A DNA stretch of 64,000 nucleotides from an uncultured Lachnospiraceae bacterium (GCA_910578715.1 CAJTRL010000013.1:5689-69688); one strand, 5' to 3'. Numbered from the stretch's first letter, positions 42,037 through 51,217 are shown. The notes: generated by a model from the letters alone, not told the origin. Program-made: numbers and translations.

Positions 42037-42996
42037 ATGGATGCTACAATTTTGATGTCGGTGATTATTTCTTTTGCAATCAGCGTTGCTCTCGGACCGT
42101 TGGTGATTCCTTTTTTAAAGAGGCTGAAGGTTGGCCAGACCGTCCGCGATGAAGGGCCGAAGGAGCACCTGAAAAAAAACGGCACGCCGACGATGGGCGG
42201 TATTCTGATACTCATCAGCATTGTAGTGACTTCGATTCTCTATGTAAAAGATTATCCGAAAATCATTCCGATTCTTTTTGTGACGATGGGCTTCGGTCTC
42301 ATCGGTTTCCTGGATGATTATATCAAAGTGGTGTTAAAGCGTTCCATGGGACTGCGGGCCTGGCAGAAAATGGCGATGCAGATTGTTGTGACCGGTGTGT
42401 TTGCCTATTATATCACTCATTATACGGATGTTCCGCTGGCCTTGAAAATTCCGTTTATGCCGGGCGTGACGCTGGACCTGGGGGCATTCAACATTCCGTT
42501 TCTGTTCTTTATCGTGCTTGGCACGGTAAACGGAGCGAATTTTACGGACGGACTGGACGGACTGGCGAGTTCCGTTACGGTACTGATTGCTACCTTTTTT
42601 ACGGTGGCTGCAATCGGTTTACAGAGCGGCATCGAGCCGGTCACTTGTGCCGTGGTCGGTGCACTGCTTGGATTTTTACTGTTTAACGTATATCCGGCGA
42701 GCGTTTTTATGGGCGATACGGGCTCATTGGCGCTCGGCGGTTTTGTGGCCGCTACGGCTTATATGCTGCAAATGCCGATATTTCTGGCGCTTGTGGCGTT
42801 TATCTATGTAATCGAGGTGTTATCCGTCGTCATTCAGATAGGTTATTTTAAGATGACCAATGGGAAGCGCATCTTTAAGATGGCCCCTATTCACCATCAC
42901 TTTGAGCTGTGCGGCTGGTCTGAGACAAGGGTGGTGGCGGTCTTTTCCATCGTGACGGCGCTGCTTTGCCTGGTGGCATTGATGGGAATAAGCTAG
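42037..42996 (+). CDS. mraY: Phospho-MurNAc-pentapeptide transferase MraY
   Basis: MraY transfers phospho-MurNAc-pentapeptide to undecaprenyl phosphate, making lipid I. The 319-residue protein has about ten membrane helices. It has the conserved TPTMGGILIL (~48), FLDDYIKV (catalytic Asp pair, ~88), NGANFTDGLDGLA (~163) and the APIHHHFELCGWSE loop (~280). ATG 42037 with AAAGGAGA upstream is chosen; an in-frame ATG at 41968 lies inside the PBP gene. Confidence 0.96.
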   Translation: MDATILMSVIISFAISVALGPLVIPFLKRLKVGQTVRDEGPKEHLKKNGTPTMGGILILISIVVTSILYVKDYPKIIPILFVTMGFGLIGFLDDYIKVVLKRSMGLRAWQKMAMQIVVTGVFAYYITHYTDVPLALKIPFMPGVTLDLGAFNIPFLFFIVLGTVNGANFTDGLDGLASSVTVLIATFFTVAAIGLQSGIEPVTCAVVGALLGFLLFNVYPASVFMGDTGSLALGGFVAATAYMLQMPIFLALVAFIYVIEVLSVVIQIGYFKMTNGKRIFKMAPIHHHFELCGWSETRVVAVFSIVTALLCLVALMGIS

Positions 42997-43024
42997 TTTT
43001 CGTATTTGAAGAGGTGGTATCGTG

Positions 43025-44383
43025 ATGGATTTAAAAGGGAAAAAGGTATTGGTGGTCGGCGCCGGCCTCAGCGGTATCGGAGCGGTAGAAGCGTTGTGTA
43101 AGGCGGGAGCAGCGCCGGTTCTGTATGATGAAAAAGCGGCCGCGGAAGAGATAGGGAAGAAACTGCCGGATGCCTGTGCATGCAAGATTGTGACCGGAAG
43201 CCTTTCGGAAGATGTCAGGGCGGAGGCAGAACTTGCCGTTTTCAGTCCGGGCGTTCCGGTGGATACGGCCCTTGCCGACAGGCTGCGGGAAAGCGGGATT
43301 GCTATCTGGGGCGAGATTGAGCTCGCCTATGTTCTTGGAAAAGGAAGGGTTATTGCGATTACCGGGACGAACGGCAAGACAACGACTACTTCTCTGGTCG
43401 GCGAAATCATGAAACGGCATTTCGCAAGCGTTTATGTGGTGGGGAATATCGGAAATCCTTATACCAAAGCCGCGCCGGAGACGGCGGATAACACGGTTAC
43501 GGTAGCGGAAATCAGCAGTTTCCAGCTGGAAACGATTCATACGTTTCATCCGGAAGTATCGGCAATTTTAAATATCACCCCTGACCACCTGAACAGACAT
43601 CATACGATGGAAAATTATGTTGCGGTCAAAGAGCGGATTGCGGAAAATCAGACGAAAAAGGATATATGTGTCTTAAATTATGAAGATGCCTACACGAAAG
43701 ACTTTGGAGAACGCTGTCCGGCCAGAGTGGTTTATTTTTCTTCGGCAAGGAGGCTGGAAGACGGACTGTATCTTGACGGAGAAGAGATTTACCAGGCACA
43801 GGGAGGCCGGGCGGAGCGGCTCATGAATATTCACGAGATGAATCTGGTCGGTATCTGCAACGTGGAAAATGTGATGGCGGCAATTGCCATTGCGCAGGCC
43901 CTGGGCGTTCCGATGGAAGAAATTCTGGAGACAGTCAGGAATTTTAAGGCGGTGGAACACCGTATCGAGTTTGTGGCTGCAAAGCGGGGCGTTGACTACT
44001 ATAATGATTCCAAAGCGACAAACCCGGATGCGGCAATTCAGGGCATTAAGGCGATGTCAAAGCCCACGCTCCTGATTGGCGGCGGTTTCGATAAAGAAAG
44101 CGAGTACGACGACTGGATTGTTTCTTTTGACGGAAAAGTGAAGTGCCTTGTCCTGATTGGGCAGACGCGGGAAAAAATAGCATCCTGTGCCAGAGCCCAC
44201 GGCATCACGGAGATTGTTCTGGCGGACAGTTTCAGGGAGGCGCTTGATATCTGTGTGGAAAGGGCGGTTCCCGGCGATGCGGTGCTGCTTTCCCCGGCCT
44301 GTGCGAGCTGGGGCATGTTTCCGAACTATGAGGTAAGAGGAAAACAATTTAAAGAGTATGTGAATCAGTTGAAGGAGTTATAA
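43025..44383 (+). CDS. murD: UDP-MurNAc-L-alanine--D-glutamate ligase MurD
   Basis: MurD adds D-glutamate to UDP-MurNAc-L-alanine in the cytosol. The 452-residue protein has the N-terminal VLVVGAGLSGIGAVEAL nucleotide fold, the P-loop ITGTNGKTTTTSL (~110), NITPDHLNRH (~178) and YNDSKATNPDA (~318). GTG 43022 directly before the ATG is an alternative start; GAGGTGG lies eight bases upstream of ATG 43025. It is followed by ftsW after two bases. Confidence 0.95.
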   Translation: MDLKGKKVLVVGAGLSGIGAVEALCKAGAAPVLYDEKAAAEEIGKKLPDACACKIVTGSLSEDVRAEAELAVFSPGVPVDTALADRLRESGIAIWGEIELAYVLGKGRVIAITGTNGKTTTTSLVGEIMKRHFASVYVVGNIGNPYTKAAPETADNTVTVAEISSFQLETIHTFHPEVSAILNITPDHLNRHHTMENYVAVKERIAENQTKKDICVLNYEDAYTKDFGERCPARVVYFSSARRLEDGLYLDGEEIYQAQGGRAERLMNIHEMNLVGICNVENVMAAIAIAQALGVPMEEILETVRNFKAVEHRIEFVAAKRGVDYYNDSKATNPDAAIQGIKAMSKPTLLIGGGFDKESEYDDWIVSFDGKVKCLVLIGQTREKIASCARAHGITEIVLADSFREALDICVERAVPGDAVLLSPACASWGMFPNYEVRGKQFKEYVNQLKEL

Positions 44384-44385
44384 GC

Positions 44386-45564
44386 GTGGCGGAGAGAGGA
44401 TTATCCCGTAAAAAAAACAATATAGCGAATTATATGGATTATACGCTGTTATTCATTGTCATCTTTCTGCTCGGTTTCGGTCTTGTCATGGTTTACTCCA
44501 CCAGCTCCTATTCCGCGAATCTGCAGTTTGACGGGGACGCCGCATGGTATTTCCGGAAGCAGCTGTGGGCGACGGCGCTCGGAATTGTGGTAATGATGGT
44601 GGTTGCGAATATACCGTATCATTTCTGGGAGCAGTTTGCGGTGCTTGGCTATATCGTTTCCGTCGTTCTGATTCTGCTGATTATTCCGTTCGGAACGGAA
44701 TCCCACGGCGCGAAAAGATGGCTCAACATTGCCGGTATTTCCGTGCAGCCCGCTGAAATCGCGAAGCTCGGCATGATTTTGTTTCTGGCGAGTATGATAT
44801 GTACGATGGGAAACCGCATCCGGCAGAAAAAAGGCTTTTTTACCGTATTAATCGTACCGGTTCCGATTGCGATTATGCTGTGGCGGATTACTTCGAACCT
44901 GAGCTCTGCGATTATCGTTATGGGAATCGCGGTGTTGATGTTGTTCGTTTCCTGTCCGGATTATAAGCGGTTTGTAATTCTCGGAGTCGTTACGCTCGCG
45001 GCGGCGGCGCTCATTGTGCTCGTCATTGTGAAAATGGCGGAATCGGGTGCGGGAGACGGAGAAAGCGTCGGCGGCTTCCGTGGGGCGCGTATCTTAGCGT
45101 GGCTGGACCCGGAGGCTTATGCCGTCGGAAAGGGCTTCCAGACTTTACAGGGGCTGTACGCCATCGGCTCCGGCGGTATCCTGGGGAAAGGGCTTGGTAA
45201 CAGCAAGCAGAAACTGGGATTTATCCCGGAGGCGCAGAACGATATGATTTTTTCGATTATCTGCGAAGAGCTTGGACTGTTTGGCGCGATTGCAATCATT
45301 TTGATGTTTATCATGCTTATCTGGCGTTTTATGATTATTGCGAACAATGCACCCGACCTGTTTGGCGCGCTTCTGGTGGTCGGCGTGCTCGGACATATTG
45401 CAATTCAGGTTATTCTGAACATAGCCGTTGTTACGAATACGATTCCCAATACGGGAATTTCCCTGCCGTTTATCAGTTACGGGGGCACTTCCGTATTGTT
45501 TCTGCTGATTGAAATCGGCCTTGTATTAAGCGTGGCGAAAGGAATCCGGTTAAAAGATTTGTAA
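44386..45564 (+). CDS. ftsW: Lipid II-polymerizing glycosyltransferase FtsW (SEDS family)
   Basis: This septal peptidoglycan polymerase works with a class B PBP. The 392-residue protein has ten predicted helices, the start FGLVMVYSTSSYSA (~28), HGAKRWLNIAGISVQPAEIA (~105), the catalytic-loop region IPEAQNDMIFSIICEELG (~285) and the C-terminal PFISYGGTS. The start is GTG 44386 with GAAGGAG upstream, three bases after murD. No murG follows, unlike in many clusters. Confidence 0.93.
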   Translation: MAERGLSRKKNNIANYMDYTLLFIVIFLLGFGLVMVYSTSSYSANLQFDGDAAWYFRKQLWATALGIVVMMVVANIPYHFWEQFAVLGYIVSVVLILLIIPFGTESHGAKRWLNIAGISVQPAEIAKLGMILFLASMICTMGNRIRQKKGFFTVLIVPVPIAIMLWRITSNLSSAIIVMGIAVLMLFVSCPDYKRFVILGVVTLAAAALIVLVIVKMAESGAGDGESVGGFRGARILAWLDPEAYAVGKGFQTLQGLYAIGSGGILGKGLGNSKQKLGFIPEAQNDMIFSIICEELGLFGAIAIILMFIMLIWRFMIIANNAPDLFGALLVVGVLGHIAIQVILNIAVVTNTIPNTGISLPFISYGGTSVLFLLIEIGLVLSVAKGIRLKDL

Positions 45565-45637
45565 GTACAAGATAATTTTTGCGGTTTTTACCATATAGAT
45601 AAAGTAGGTCATATATTATCTGCTTTGAGGTTTTGCT

Positions 45638-46888
45638 ATGGATGCGATTCAGATATATGGTGGAAACTGTCTTCATGGTCAGGTCAGGATACAGGGTTCC
45701 AAAAACGCGGTGCTGCCGATTCTTTCCGCAGCTTTATTGATAGACGGCGTCTGTGAAATAGAAAATTGTCCTGTTATCAGCGATGTATATCATATGCTGC
45801 GTTTGATGGAAAGCCTGTGCTGTAAAGTAGAAAGAAACGGGCATACGGTCAGGGTGGACGCTTCCGGGGTGTCCAGATGTGATATGCCTTCGGATTCCGT
45901 CAGTGTTATGCGTTCTTCCATTATGCTGCTCGGCTCGCTGCTTGCCCGTACGGGAAGCGTCAGTATGCAGTATCCGGGCGGCTGTGTCATCGGAAAGCGG
46001 CCCATTGACCTGCATCTTGAAGGGCTGCGGAAAATGGGCGTTGTTATCAGAGAACGGGAAGACGGTTTTGACGCGGAGACAAAAGGGCTGACCGGAGCGG
46101 TGCACAGGCTGCCGTTCATCAGCGTGGGAGCTACGGAAAACCTTGTGCTTGCGGCTGTTCTTGCCAAAGGAGAAACAGTAATTGAAAATGCGGCGCGGGA
46201 ACCGGAAATTGTCGCGCTGTGCGATTTTCTGCAGAAAGCGGGCGCGGATATCGAAGGCGTCGGTACGAAGAGACTGCATATCAGAGGCGTGGAAAAGCTG
46301 CATGAAATTTCCTATCGGGTTCCGGCGGACAGAATTGTAGCGGGCACATATCTGGCAGCCTGTCTGTGCTGCGGGGGAGAAATCTTTTTAAAAGACGCGC
46401 CCTGTGTGCAGATGAAAGCGGTCAGCGCGGCTGCGGCCTCTATGGGTGCAGAGATAGAAGAGCATGAAGAGGGATTGTCCGTTGTCTGCAAAGAGAGAAG
46501 AGTCATGCCGCCCGGTCTCATAACGGAATGTTATCCGGGATTCCCGACGGATTTGCAGTCCGCTTTTCTGGCGGCGATGTCGCTGGCGGACGGGGAAGGC
46601 GTACTGGAAGAGACGATTTTTGAGAATCGCTTTCGTATTGTGCCGCAGTTACAGCAGATGGGTGCAAAAATTTCCTGTCAGGACAGCCGGGTTTATGTGA
46701 GCGGCGTCAAAACGCTTCACGGGGCCATCCTGAAAGCGGAGGAACTGCGGGGAGGCGCGGCGCTGGTACTTGCAGGCTGTGCGGCGGAAGGAAAAAGCAT
46801 TATAAAGAACCGGCATTTCATCGAAAGAGGTTACGAGGATATCTGTCTGGATATGCGCGCGCTCGGCGCCGATGCTGCGCTGCTGTAA
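45638..46888 (+). CDS. murA: UDP-N-acetylglucosamine 1-carboxyvinyltransferase MurA
   Basis: MurA catalyses the first committed peptidoglycan step, transferring enolpyruvate from PEP to UDP-GlcNAc. The 416-residue protein has the GSKNAVLPILSAALL start (~20) and the PEP-reactive cysteine segment MQYPGGCVIGKRPIDLH (~113, Cys intact; a Cys here predicts fosfomycin sensitivity). It also has PTDLQSAFLAAMSLA (~305). The ATG is weakly spaced from GAGG. The gene is an unusual but known member of Clostridial division clusters. Confidence 0.93.
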   Translation: MDAIQIYGGNCLHGQVRIQGSKNAVLPILSAALLIDGVCEIENCPVISDVYHMLRLMESLCCKVERNGHTVRVDASGVSRCDMPSDSVSVMRSSIMLLGSLLARTGSVSMQYPGGCVIGKRPIDLHLEGLRKMGVVIREREDGFDAETKGLTGAVHRLPFISVGATENLVLAAVLAKGETVIENAAREPEIVALCDFLQKAGADIEGVGTKRLHIRGVEKLHEISYRVPADRIVAGTYLAACLCCGGEIFLKDAPCVQMKAVSAAAASMGAEIEEHEEGLSVVCKERRVMPPGLITECYPGFPTDLQSAFLAAMSLADGEGVLEETIFENRFRIVPQLQQMGAKISCQDSRVYVSGVKTLHGAILKAEELRGGAALVLAGCAAEGKSIIKNRHFIERGYEDICLDMRALGADAALL

Positions 46889-46936
46889 CTGCCGGACGGT
46901 ATCGTATGCGGAAGTGTTATTGGTAAGGAATCAGGT

Positions 46937-47773
46937 ATGGGCAGCAAAAAGGTCGTAAAAAAATTAAATAAAAAAAACATTCATTTGCGGCTCGTGAAAA
47001 AAGAAAAGCAGAAGGAGAAAAAGGAGCAGTTAGAGCAGAAAATCCGTTTTGGCAGAGTAAAGCGGATTCTGATTCTTTCTGCTATCCTTATCTTTCTGCT
47101 TGTTGCGCTTGCGACGGGATATATTTATATTGTAGATAATTATACGATAACCACTATTTATGTGGAAGGAAATATTCATTATACAAATGAGGAAATCATA
47201 GCGATGGTTATGGACGGAAAATATACGGATAATTCTCTCTTTCTGTCCTGGAAGTATCGGGATAAGGGAATTGACGATATTCCTTTTGTGCAGACGATGG
47301 ATGTTATCGTGGAGGCGAAAGATACCGTCCGGATTAAAGTATATGAGAAGGCCATAGCGGGGTATGTAGCATATCTTGGAAGGTATATCTATTTTGATAA
47401 GGATGGCATTGTCGTAGAGACTTCCGAGGAAAGCACGCCGGGGATTCCTCAGGTAACGGGTCTTACTTTTTCTCATGTCATTCTGCACGAGCCGCTCCCG
47501 GTGGAGAATCAGGAGGTTTTTGAGGATATTTTGAATATTACGCAGCTGCTGGAGAAGTATTCTCTCCCGGTGGACAAGATTTATTTTTCACCCGATTATC
47601 AGGTGACCTTAATTTTCGGAGAGGCCAGAGTTGCGATGGGAGGAAGCGATGATATCGATGAGAAGATTATGGGGCTTCAGTACATGCTTCCGAGTCTGGA
47701 AGGGAAAAAAGGAACGCTCGATATGAGGGAATATACGGAGGATACGAAGATGATAAGTTTTGAACCGGATTAA
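46937..47773 (+). CDS. divIB: Divisome protein FtsQ/DivIB
   Basis: This bitopic division protein stabilises FtsL and PBP2B. The 278-residue protein has a strongly basic cytosolic N-terminus (~1-45, Lys-rich), one membrane helix (~47-72), a POTRA domain (~75-145, starting ITTIYVEGNIHYT) and a beta domain ending ~270. Position between murA and ftsZ supports the call. Sequence conservation in this family is low, so the name rests mainly on topology and context. Confidence 0.88.
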   Translation: MGSKKVVKKLNKKNIHLRLVKKEKQKEKKEQLEQKIRFGRVKRILILSAILIFLLVALATGYIYIVDNYTITTIYVEGNIHYTNEEIIAMVMDGKYTDNSLFLSWKYRDKGIDDIPFVQTMDVIVEAKDTVRIKVYEKAIAGYVAYLGRYIYFDKDGIVVETSEESTPGIPQVTGLTFSHVILHEPLPVENQEVFEDILNITQLLEKYSLPVDKIYFSPDYQVTLIFGEARVAMGGSDDIDEKIMGLQYMLPSLEGKKGTLDMREYTEDTKMISFEPD

Positions 47774-47775
47774 CT

Positions 47776-47962
47776 GTAACAGTTCAGCCATGCAGAAATG
47801 ATTGTACAAATTGTCCGTGGGAGCTTGCTCATTAAGGACAACTTGCACAATCATTTCTATAGGGCGGACGCCCGGCATGAAATAAGTCACCAGCCAACTA
47901 GTAATATAATTAGTCAAGATGTATGTTCTGGTGACTTATGAATGACATGGCTGAACTGTTAC
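47776..47962. repeat. Multi-hairpin element between divIB and ftsZ
   Basis: A 17-bp perfect outer stem (47776-47792 with 47946-47962) encloses three arms. Arm 1 pairs 47794-47816 with 47836-47858 (21 of 23). Arm 2 is the short GGGC-ggac-GCCC (47862-47873). Arm 3 is ATAAGTCACCAG (47882-47893) with CTGGTGACTTAT (47928-47939), with a near-palindromic tip ACTAGTAATATAATTAGT. No gene is visible. The two arm-1 mismatches are A-C on the + strand but would be G-U pairs in a minus-strand RNA. The rest of the gap to 48139 holds the ftsZ promoter. Confidence 0.75.
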
Positions 47963-48042
47963 GATTAACTGGTAATTTCTGTCAATTTCACAGCAAAACG
48001 GGGATATTGGAACGAAAAGGGAACGAAAATCAAAAAAATAGG

Positions 48043-48071
48043 TTGCGAATTTGACGAAATAATTATATGAT
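48043..48071 (+). promoter_or_regulatory. Promoter for ftsZ
   Basis: TTGCGA (48043-48048), a 17-nt spacer and TATGAT (48066-48071) lie about 70 nt before the ftsZ start. ftsZ may therefore have its own promoter in addition to read-through. Confidence 0.6.
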
Positions 48072-48139
48072 AATCTATATGAGTTTAGTATGAGGTTATT
48101 TTCATAGGAGTTTATTCGTAATAATAAGGAGGTACTACC

Positions 48140-49369
48140 TTGCTTGAGATTAAGACAAACGATGCTGAATCCGCTGCAAAGATAATTGTTATAGGCGTTG
48201 GTGGAGCGGGTAATAATGCTGTTAATAGAATGATTGACGAAAGTATTGACGGGGTGGATTTTATCGGAATCAATACGGACAAGCAGGCGCTGCAGCTTTG
48301 TAAAGCCCCCAGGCTTTTGCAGATTGGGGAAAAGCTCACGAAAGGGTTAGGAGCAGGCGCCAAACCGGAAATCGGGGAAAAAGCTGCTGAGGAAAGCGAA
48401 GAAGAGATTGCGCTTGCGCTAAAAGGCGCGGATATGGTCTTTGTAACCTGCGGTATGGGAGGCGGAACCGGAACCGGAGCCGCGCCTGTCGTTGCCAAGC
48501 TGGCGAAGGACATGGGAATCCTGACGGTAGGCGTTGTGACCAAGCCGTTCCGTTTTGAAGCAAAAGCCCGTATGGTCAACGCTTTAAGCGGCATTGATAA
48601 AATTAAGGACAATGTGGATACGCTGATTGTCATTCCGAATGATAAACTGTTGGAAATCGTTGACAGAAGGACAACCATGCCGGACGCTTTAAAGAAAGCG
48701 GATGAAGTATTGCAGCAGGCTGTACAGGGTATTACCGATTTGATTAACGTTCCGGCTGTTATCAATCTTGACTTTGCGGATGTGCAGACCGTAATGAAAG
48801 ATAAGGGCATCGCACATATCGGAATCGGTGCCGGAAAAGGAGAGGACAAGGCGAACGAGGCAGTTAAGATGGCGGTTGAAAGCCCGCTTCTGGAAACAAC
48901 GATTTCGGGAGCAACCCATGTGATTATTAATGTATCCGGCGATATTTCGCTGGCGGACGCATCCGATGCGGCCGATTATGTCAGAGAACTGACGGGTGAC
49001 GATGTCAATATCATCTTTGGCGCAATGTATGACGCCAATATGTCGGACACCTGTAAAGTAACGATTATTGCAACGGGAATTGAAGAGAAAGCGAACCAGT
49101 TAAAAGGACTCGGATTTAAATCCGCATACATAACCCCCACTTCCTTACAGAGCAAAACTGCCGGGACAGGCGTCGGCGCGGGCCATGTCGGTTTTGGCAC
49201 GGCGAATCTGGGCATCCGTCCTTCTTCCATCCTCGCCGGACAGGGAGCGGCCGGAGAGACGCAGTCAGAAGGCGTCAGACCGATTGCGGGCATCAACCGT
49301 GCGACGGATATCAAGAGTTCCGTAGAAGAGAAATCGTTGAAGATACCGGATTTTTTGCAGAGAAAATAA
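48140..49369 (+). CDS. ftsZ: Cell division protein FtsZ
   Basis: FtsZ is the tubulin-like GTPase that forms the division ring. The 409-residue protein has the GVGGAGNNAVNRM start (~18), the tubulin signature GGGTGTGAAPVVA (~105), the NxDFAD T7-loop region (LDFADVQTVM ~207) and a variable linker. The C-terminal peptide LKIPDFLQRK binds partners such as SepF or EzrA. The start is TTG 48140 with a perfect AAGGAGG site. ftsA is absent here, as in most Clostridia clusters. It ends one base before a structured repeat. Confidence 0.97.
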   Translation: MLEIKTNDAESAAKIIVIGVGGAGNNAVNRMIDESIDGVDFIGINTDKQALQLCKAPRLLQIGEKLTKGLGAGAKPEIGEKAAEESEEEIALALKGADMVFVTCGMGGGTGTGAAPVVAKLAKDMGILTVGVVTKPFRFEAKARMVNALSGIDKIKDNVDTLIVIPNDKLLEIVDRRTTMPDALKKADEVLQQAVQGITDLINVPAVINLDFADVQTVMKDKGIAHIGIGAGKGEDKANEAVKMAVESPLLETTISGATHVIINVSGDISLADASDAADYVRELTGDDVNIIFGAMYDANMSDTCKVTIIATGIEEKANQLKGLGFKSAYITPTSLQSKTAGTGVGAGHVGFGTANLGIRPSSILAGQGAAGETQSEGVRPIAGINRATDIKSSVEEKSLKIPDFLQRK

Positions 49370-49370
49370 A

Positions 49371-49456
49371 TGTACAAAGAGGACTTCTAAGGCAGCGAAG
49401 TACGCAGCCTAAGAAGTCCTATTACTTTGTACGAAAGAATCGCTTAAGCGATTCTT
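49371..49456 (+). repeat. Structured repeat, copy B, right after ftsZ
   Basis: The outer stem is GTACAAAG (49372-49379) with CTTTGTAC (49425-49432). The inner arm is AGGACTTCTAAGGC (49380-49393) with GCCTAAGAAGTCCT (49407-49420), one A-A mismatch. The 3' hairpin is AAGAATCGCTT/AAGCGATTCTT (49435-49456). The same plan as 32541 and 51333, except that the second small arm is missing. Directly behind it CCGGGGAG...CTCCCCGG (49458-49562) encloses a second partial copy with ACGCAGCCTAAGAAG and a T-run, probably the ftsZ terminator. Confidence 0.75.
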
Positions 49457-49563
49457 CCGGGGAGTGTTTCTAGCAAGGGTTTTGAGGGTGTGAATACGCA
49501 GCCTAAGAAGCTCTTTTTTTGTGCGAAAATCGTCAGAAAATTTTTGGGAAATGCTCCCCGGAT

Positions 49564-49596
49564 TTGACAAAATTATCGCTCCTTTTTTCATATAAT
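49564..49596 (+). promoter_or_regulatory. spoIIG-type Spo0A-dependent promoter
   Basis: TTGACA (49564-49569) and TATAAT (49591-49596) are both perfect but 21 bases apart, too long for a normal sigma-A promoter. The Bacillus spoIIG promoter is known for the same long spacing (22 bp), which makes it dependent on phosphorylated Spo0A. TTTGACAA (49563-49570) read on the other strand is TTGTCAAA, one base from the Spo0A box TTGTCGAA, overlapping the -35. Confidence 0.8.
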
Positions 49597-49658
49597 GAAG
49601 CAGGAAACAGGATGTATTGCAGACTGAGAGAAAGGCATAAGCAGGAAGGGAAGGATTA

Positions 49659-50465
49659 GTGTATTACAAATTATATATTGACAGCGTATTTTTTGTTCAG
49701 TTCGTTATGAACTTGTACTTGTTGTCCATAACGGGTAACGTTCTGAAGTGTACTGCCACGCACCGAAGAATATTATCCGGAGCCCTGCTCGGGGCCGGTA
49801 TGATGTGTCTGGTCATTTTACTGCCGGCCGGGAATCTGAGGATAAGGCTCGTCATTGGTGTAATACCTGTCAGTATGTGTATGATTCGGGCGGCATTTGC
49901 AATCCGGCGGCCGGGGCTTCTTTTTAAGAGCAGCATCGCAATGGGTGTATGCGGTTTCCTGATGGGAGGCGTTGTATTATGGATTTCCCGTCGTTTTGCC
50001 TGGTTTGCAGAGCGGCAATATGATATCTGGATGATTGCTTTTTCGGGATATGCCGGTTATCGTTTTTTCCGGTTCCTCATTCAGAAACTGCATCGGGAAA
50101 GGACGGATGATTTAAGGGAGGTCAGGATTCCGGCCGGCGGGGAAATGATTCGGCTGAAAGCGTTTGTAGATACGGGAAATCATTTGTGTGAGCCCGTAAA
50201 CGGCGCGCCGGTATGCCTTATGAGCGAGAGCGCCGCCGGAGCTTTCCGGGATTTTTTTCTGCCTGAAAAGTATCACGCCATTCCGTACCGCAGCGTCGGA
50301 AGAAAAAGTGGAATCCTGGATGCCTACGAGCTGCCGGAGCTTATTATTGAAGATACATACAGGGAAATATGCTGCAAACGGGTCATTGTCGCAATTTGTA
50401 ATACGGGAATCTCACCAGAAAGCCTTTATCAAATGATATTACATCCTCAACTAATGGAAAACTAG
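49659..50465 (+). CDS. spoIIGA: Sigma-E processing peptidase SpoIIGA
   Basis: This membrane aspartic protease cleaves pro-sigma-E in the mother cell after asymmetric division. The 268-residue protein has five hydrophobic segments in its N-terminal half (~1-150) and a soluble protease domain with the catalytic DTGN motif (FVDTGNHLCEP ~172). It starts with GTG 49659 behind GGGAAGGA. sigE follows 11 nt later, the standard operon. The leader contains GAGAGAAAGGCATAAG, as in the dispersed leader repeat. Confidence 0.92.
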   Translation: MYYKLYIDSVFFVQFVMNLYLLSITGNVLKCTATHRRILSGALLGAGMMCLVILLPAGNLRIRLVIGVIPVSMCMIRAAFAIRRPGLLFKSSIAMGVCGFLMGGVVLWISRRFAWFAERQYDIWMIAFSGYAGYRFFRFLIQKLHRERTDDLREVRIPAGGEMIRLKAFVDTGNHLCEPVNGAPVCLMSESAAGAFRDFFLPEKYHAIPYRSVGRKSGILDAYELPELIIEDTYREICCKRVIVAICNTGISPESLYQMILHPQLMEN

Positions 50466-50476
50466 GAGGAAAAGAA

Positions 50477-51217
50477 ATGGTTTTTAAGGTGGCAATTCCC
50501 GGCAGGGTTCAGTTTAAAATGGTGCGTAAAGATACCAGATTCCTTATGCACAGGCAGGGAGACATACATTATATAGGAGGCGCGGAGGTACTGCCCCCGC
50601 CGCTTGAGGTAGAAAAAGAAAATGAAATTATAAACGACCTCGGCACAGAATATGAGAGTGAGGCAAAAGCCCTTTTAATCGAGCACAATCTGCGTCTGGT
50701 CGTATACATAGCCAAAAAATTCGATAATACGGGCGTCGGTGTGGAAGATTTGATTTCCATCGGAACGATTGGACTGATAAAATCCATCAATACCTTTAAC
50801 CCGGAAAAAAATATTAAACTGGCAACATATGCTTCCCGCTGCATCGAAAATGAAATTCTGATGTATCTGCGGCGGAACAGCAAGCATAAAATGGAAGTGT
50901 CCATAGATGAGCCGCTTAACGTGGACTGGGACGGGAATGAGCTTCTGCTTTCCGATATTCTCGGAACGGATGAGGACGTCATCTATCAGGATATTGAAAA
51001 CGAGGTGGAAAGAAAGCTGTTAATCAAAGCGATTTCCAAACTTACCGAGCGGGAACAGACCATTATCAGGCTGCGTTTCGGGCTTGGAAACGGGGACGGC
51101 AAAGAACTGACGCAGAAAGAGGTTGCGGAGCTTCTTGGTATTTCACAGTCTTATATTTCCAGACTGGAGAAAAAAATTATGCGCAGGCTGAAAAAAGAGA
51201 TTCTGCGGGAAACCTGA
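50477..51217 (+). CDS. sigE: Sporulation sigma factor sigma-E
   Basis: This sigma-70-family factor directs early mother-cell transcription. The 246-residue protein begins with a ~28-residue pro-sequence ending near HYIGGAEVLPPPL, the site cleaved by SpoIIGA. Region 2 (~70-140, with IGTIGLIKSINTFNPEK and ATYASRCIENEILMYLR) and region 4 (~190-246, helix-turn-helix with AELLGISQSYISRLEKK) follow. The ribosome site AGGAGG is strong. A clear terminator follows at 51275. Confidence 0.95.
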   Translation: MVFKVAIPGRVQFKMVRKDTRFLMHRQGDIHYIGGAEVLPPPLEVEKENEIINDLGTEYESEAKALLIEHNLRLVVYIAKKFDNTGVGVEDLISIGTIGLIKSINTFNPEKNIKLATYASRCIENEILMYLRRNSKHKMEVSIDEPLNVDWDGNELLLSDILGTDEDVIYQDIENEVERKLLIKAISKLTEREQTIIRLRFGLGNGDGKELTQKEVAELLGISQSYISRLEKKIMRRLKKEILRET

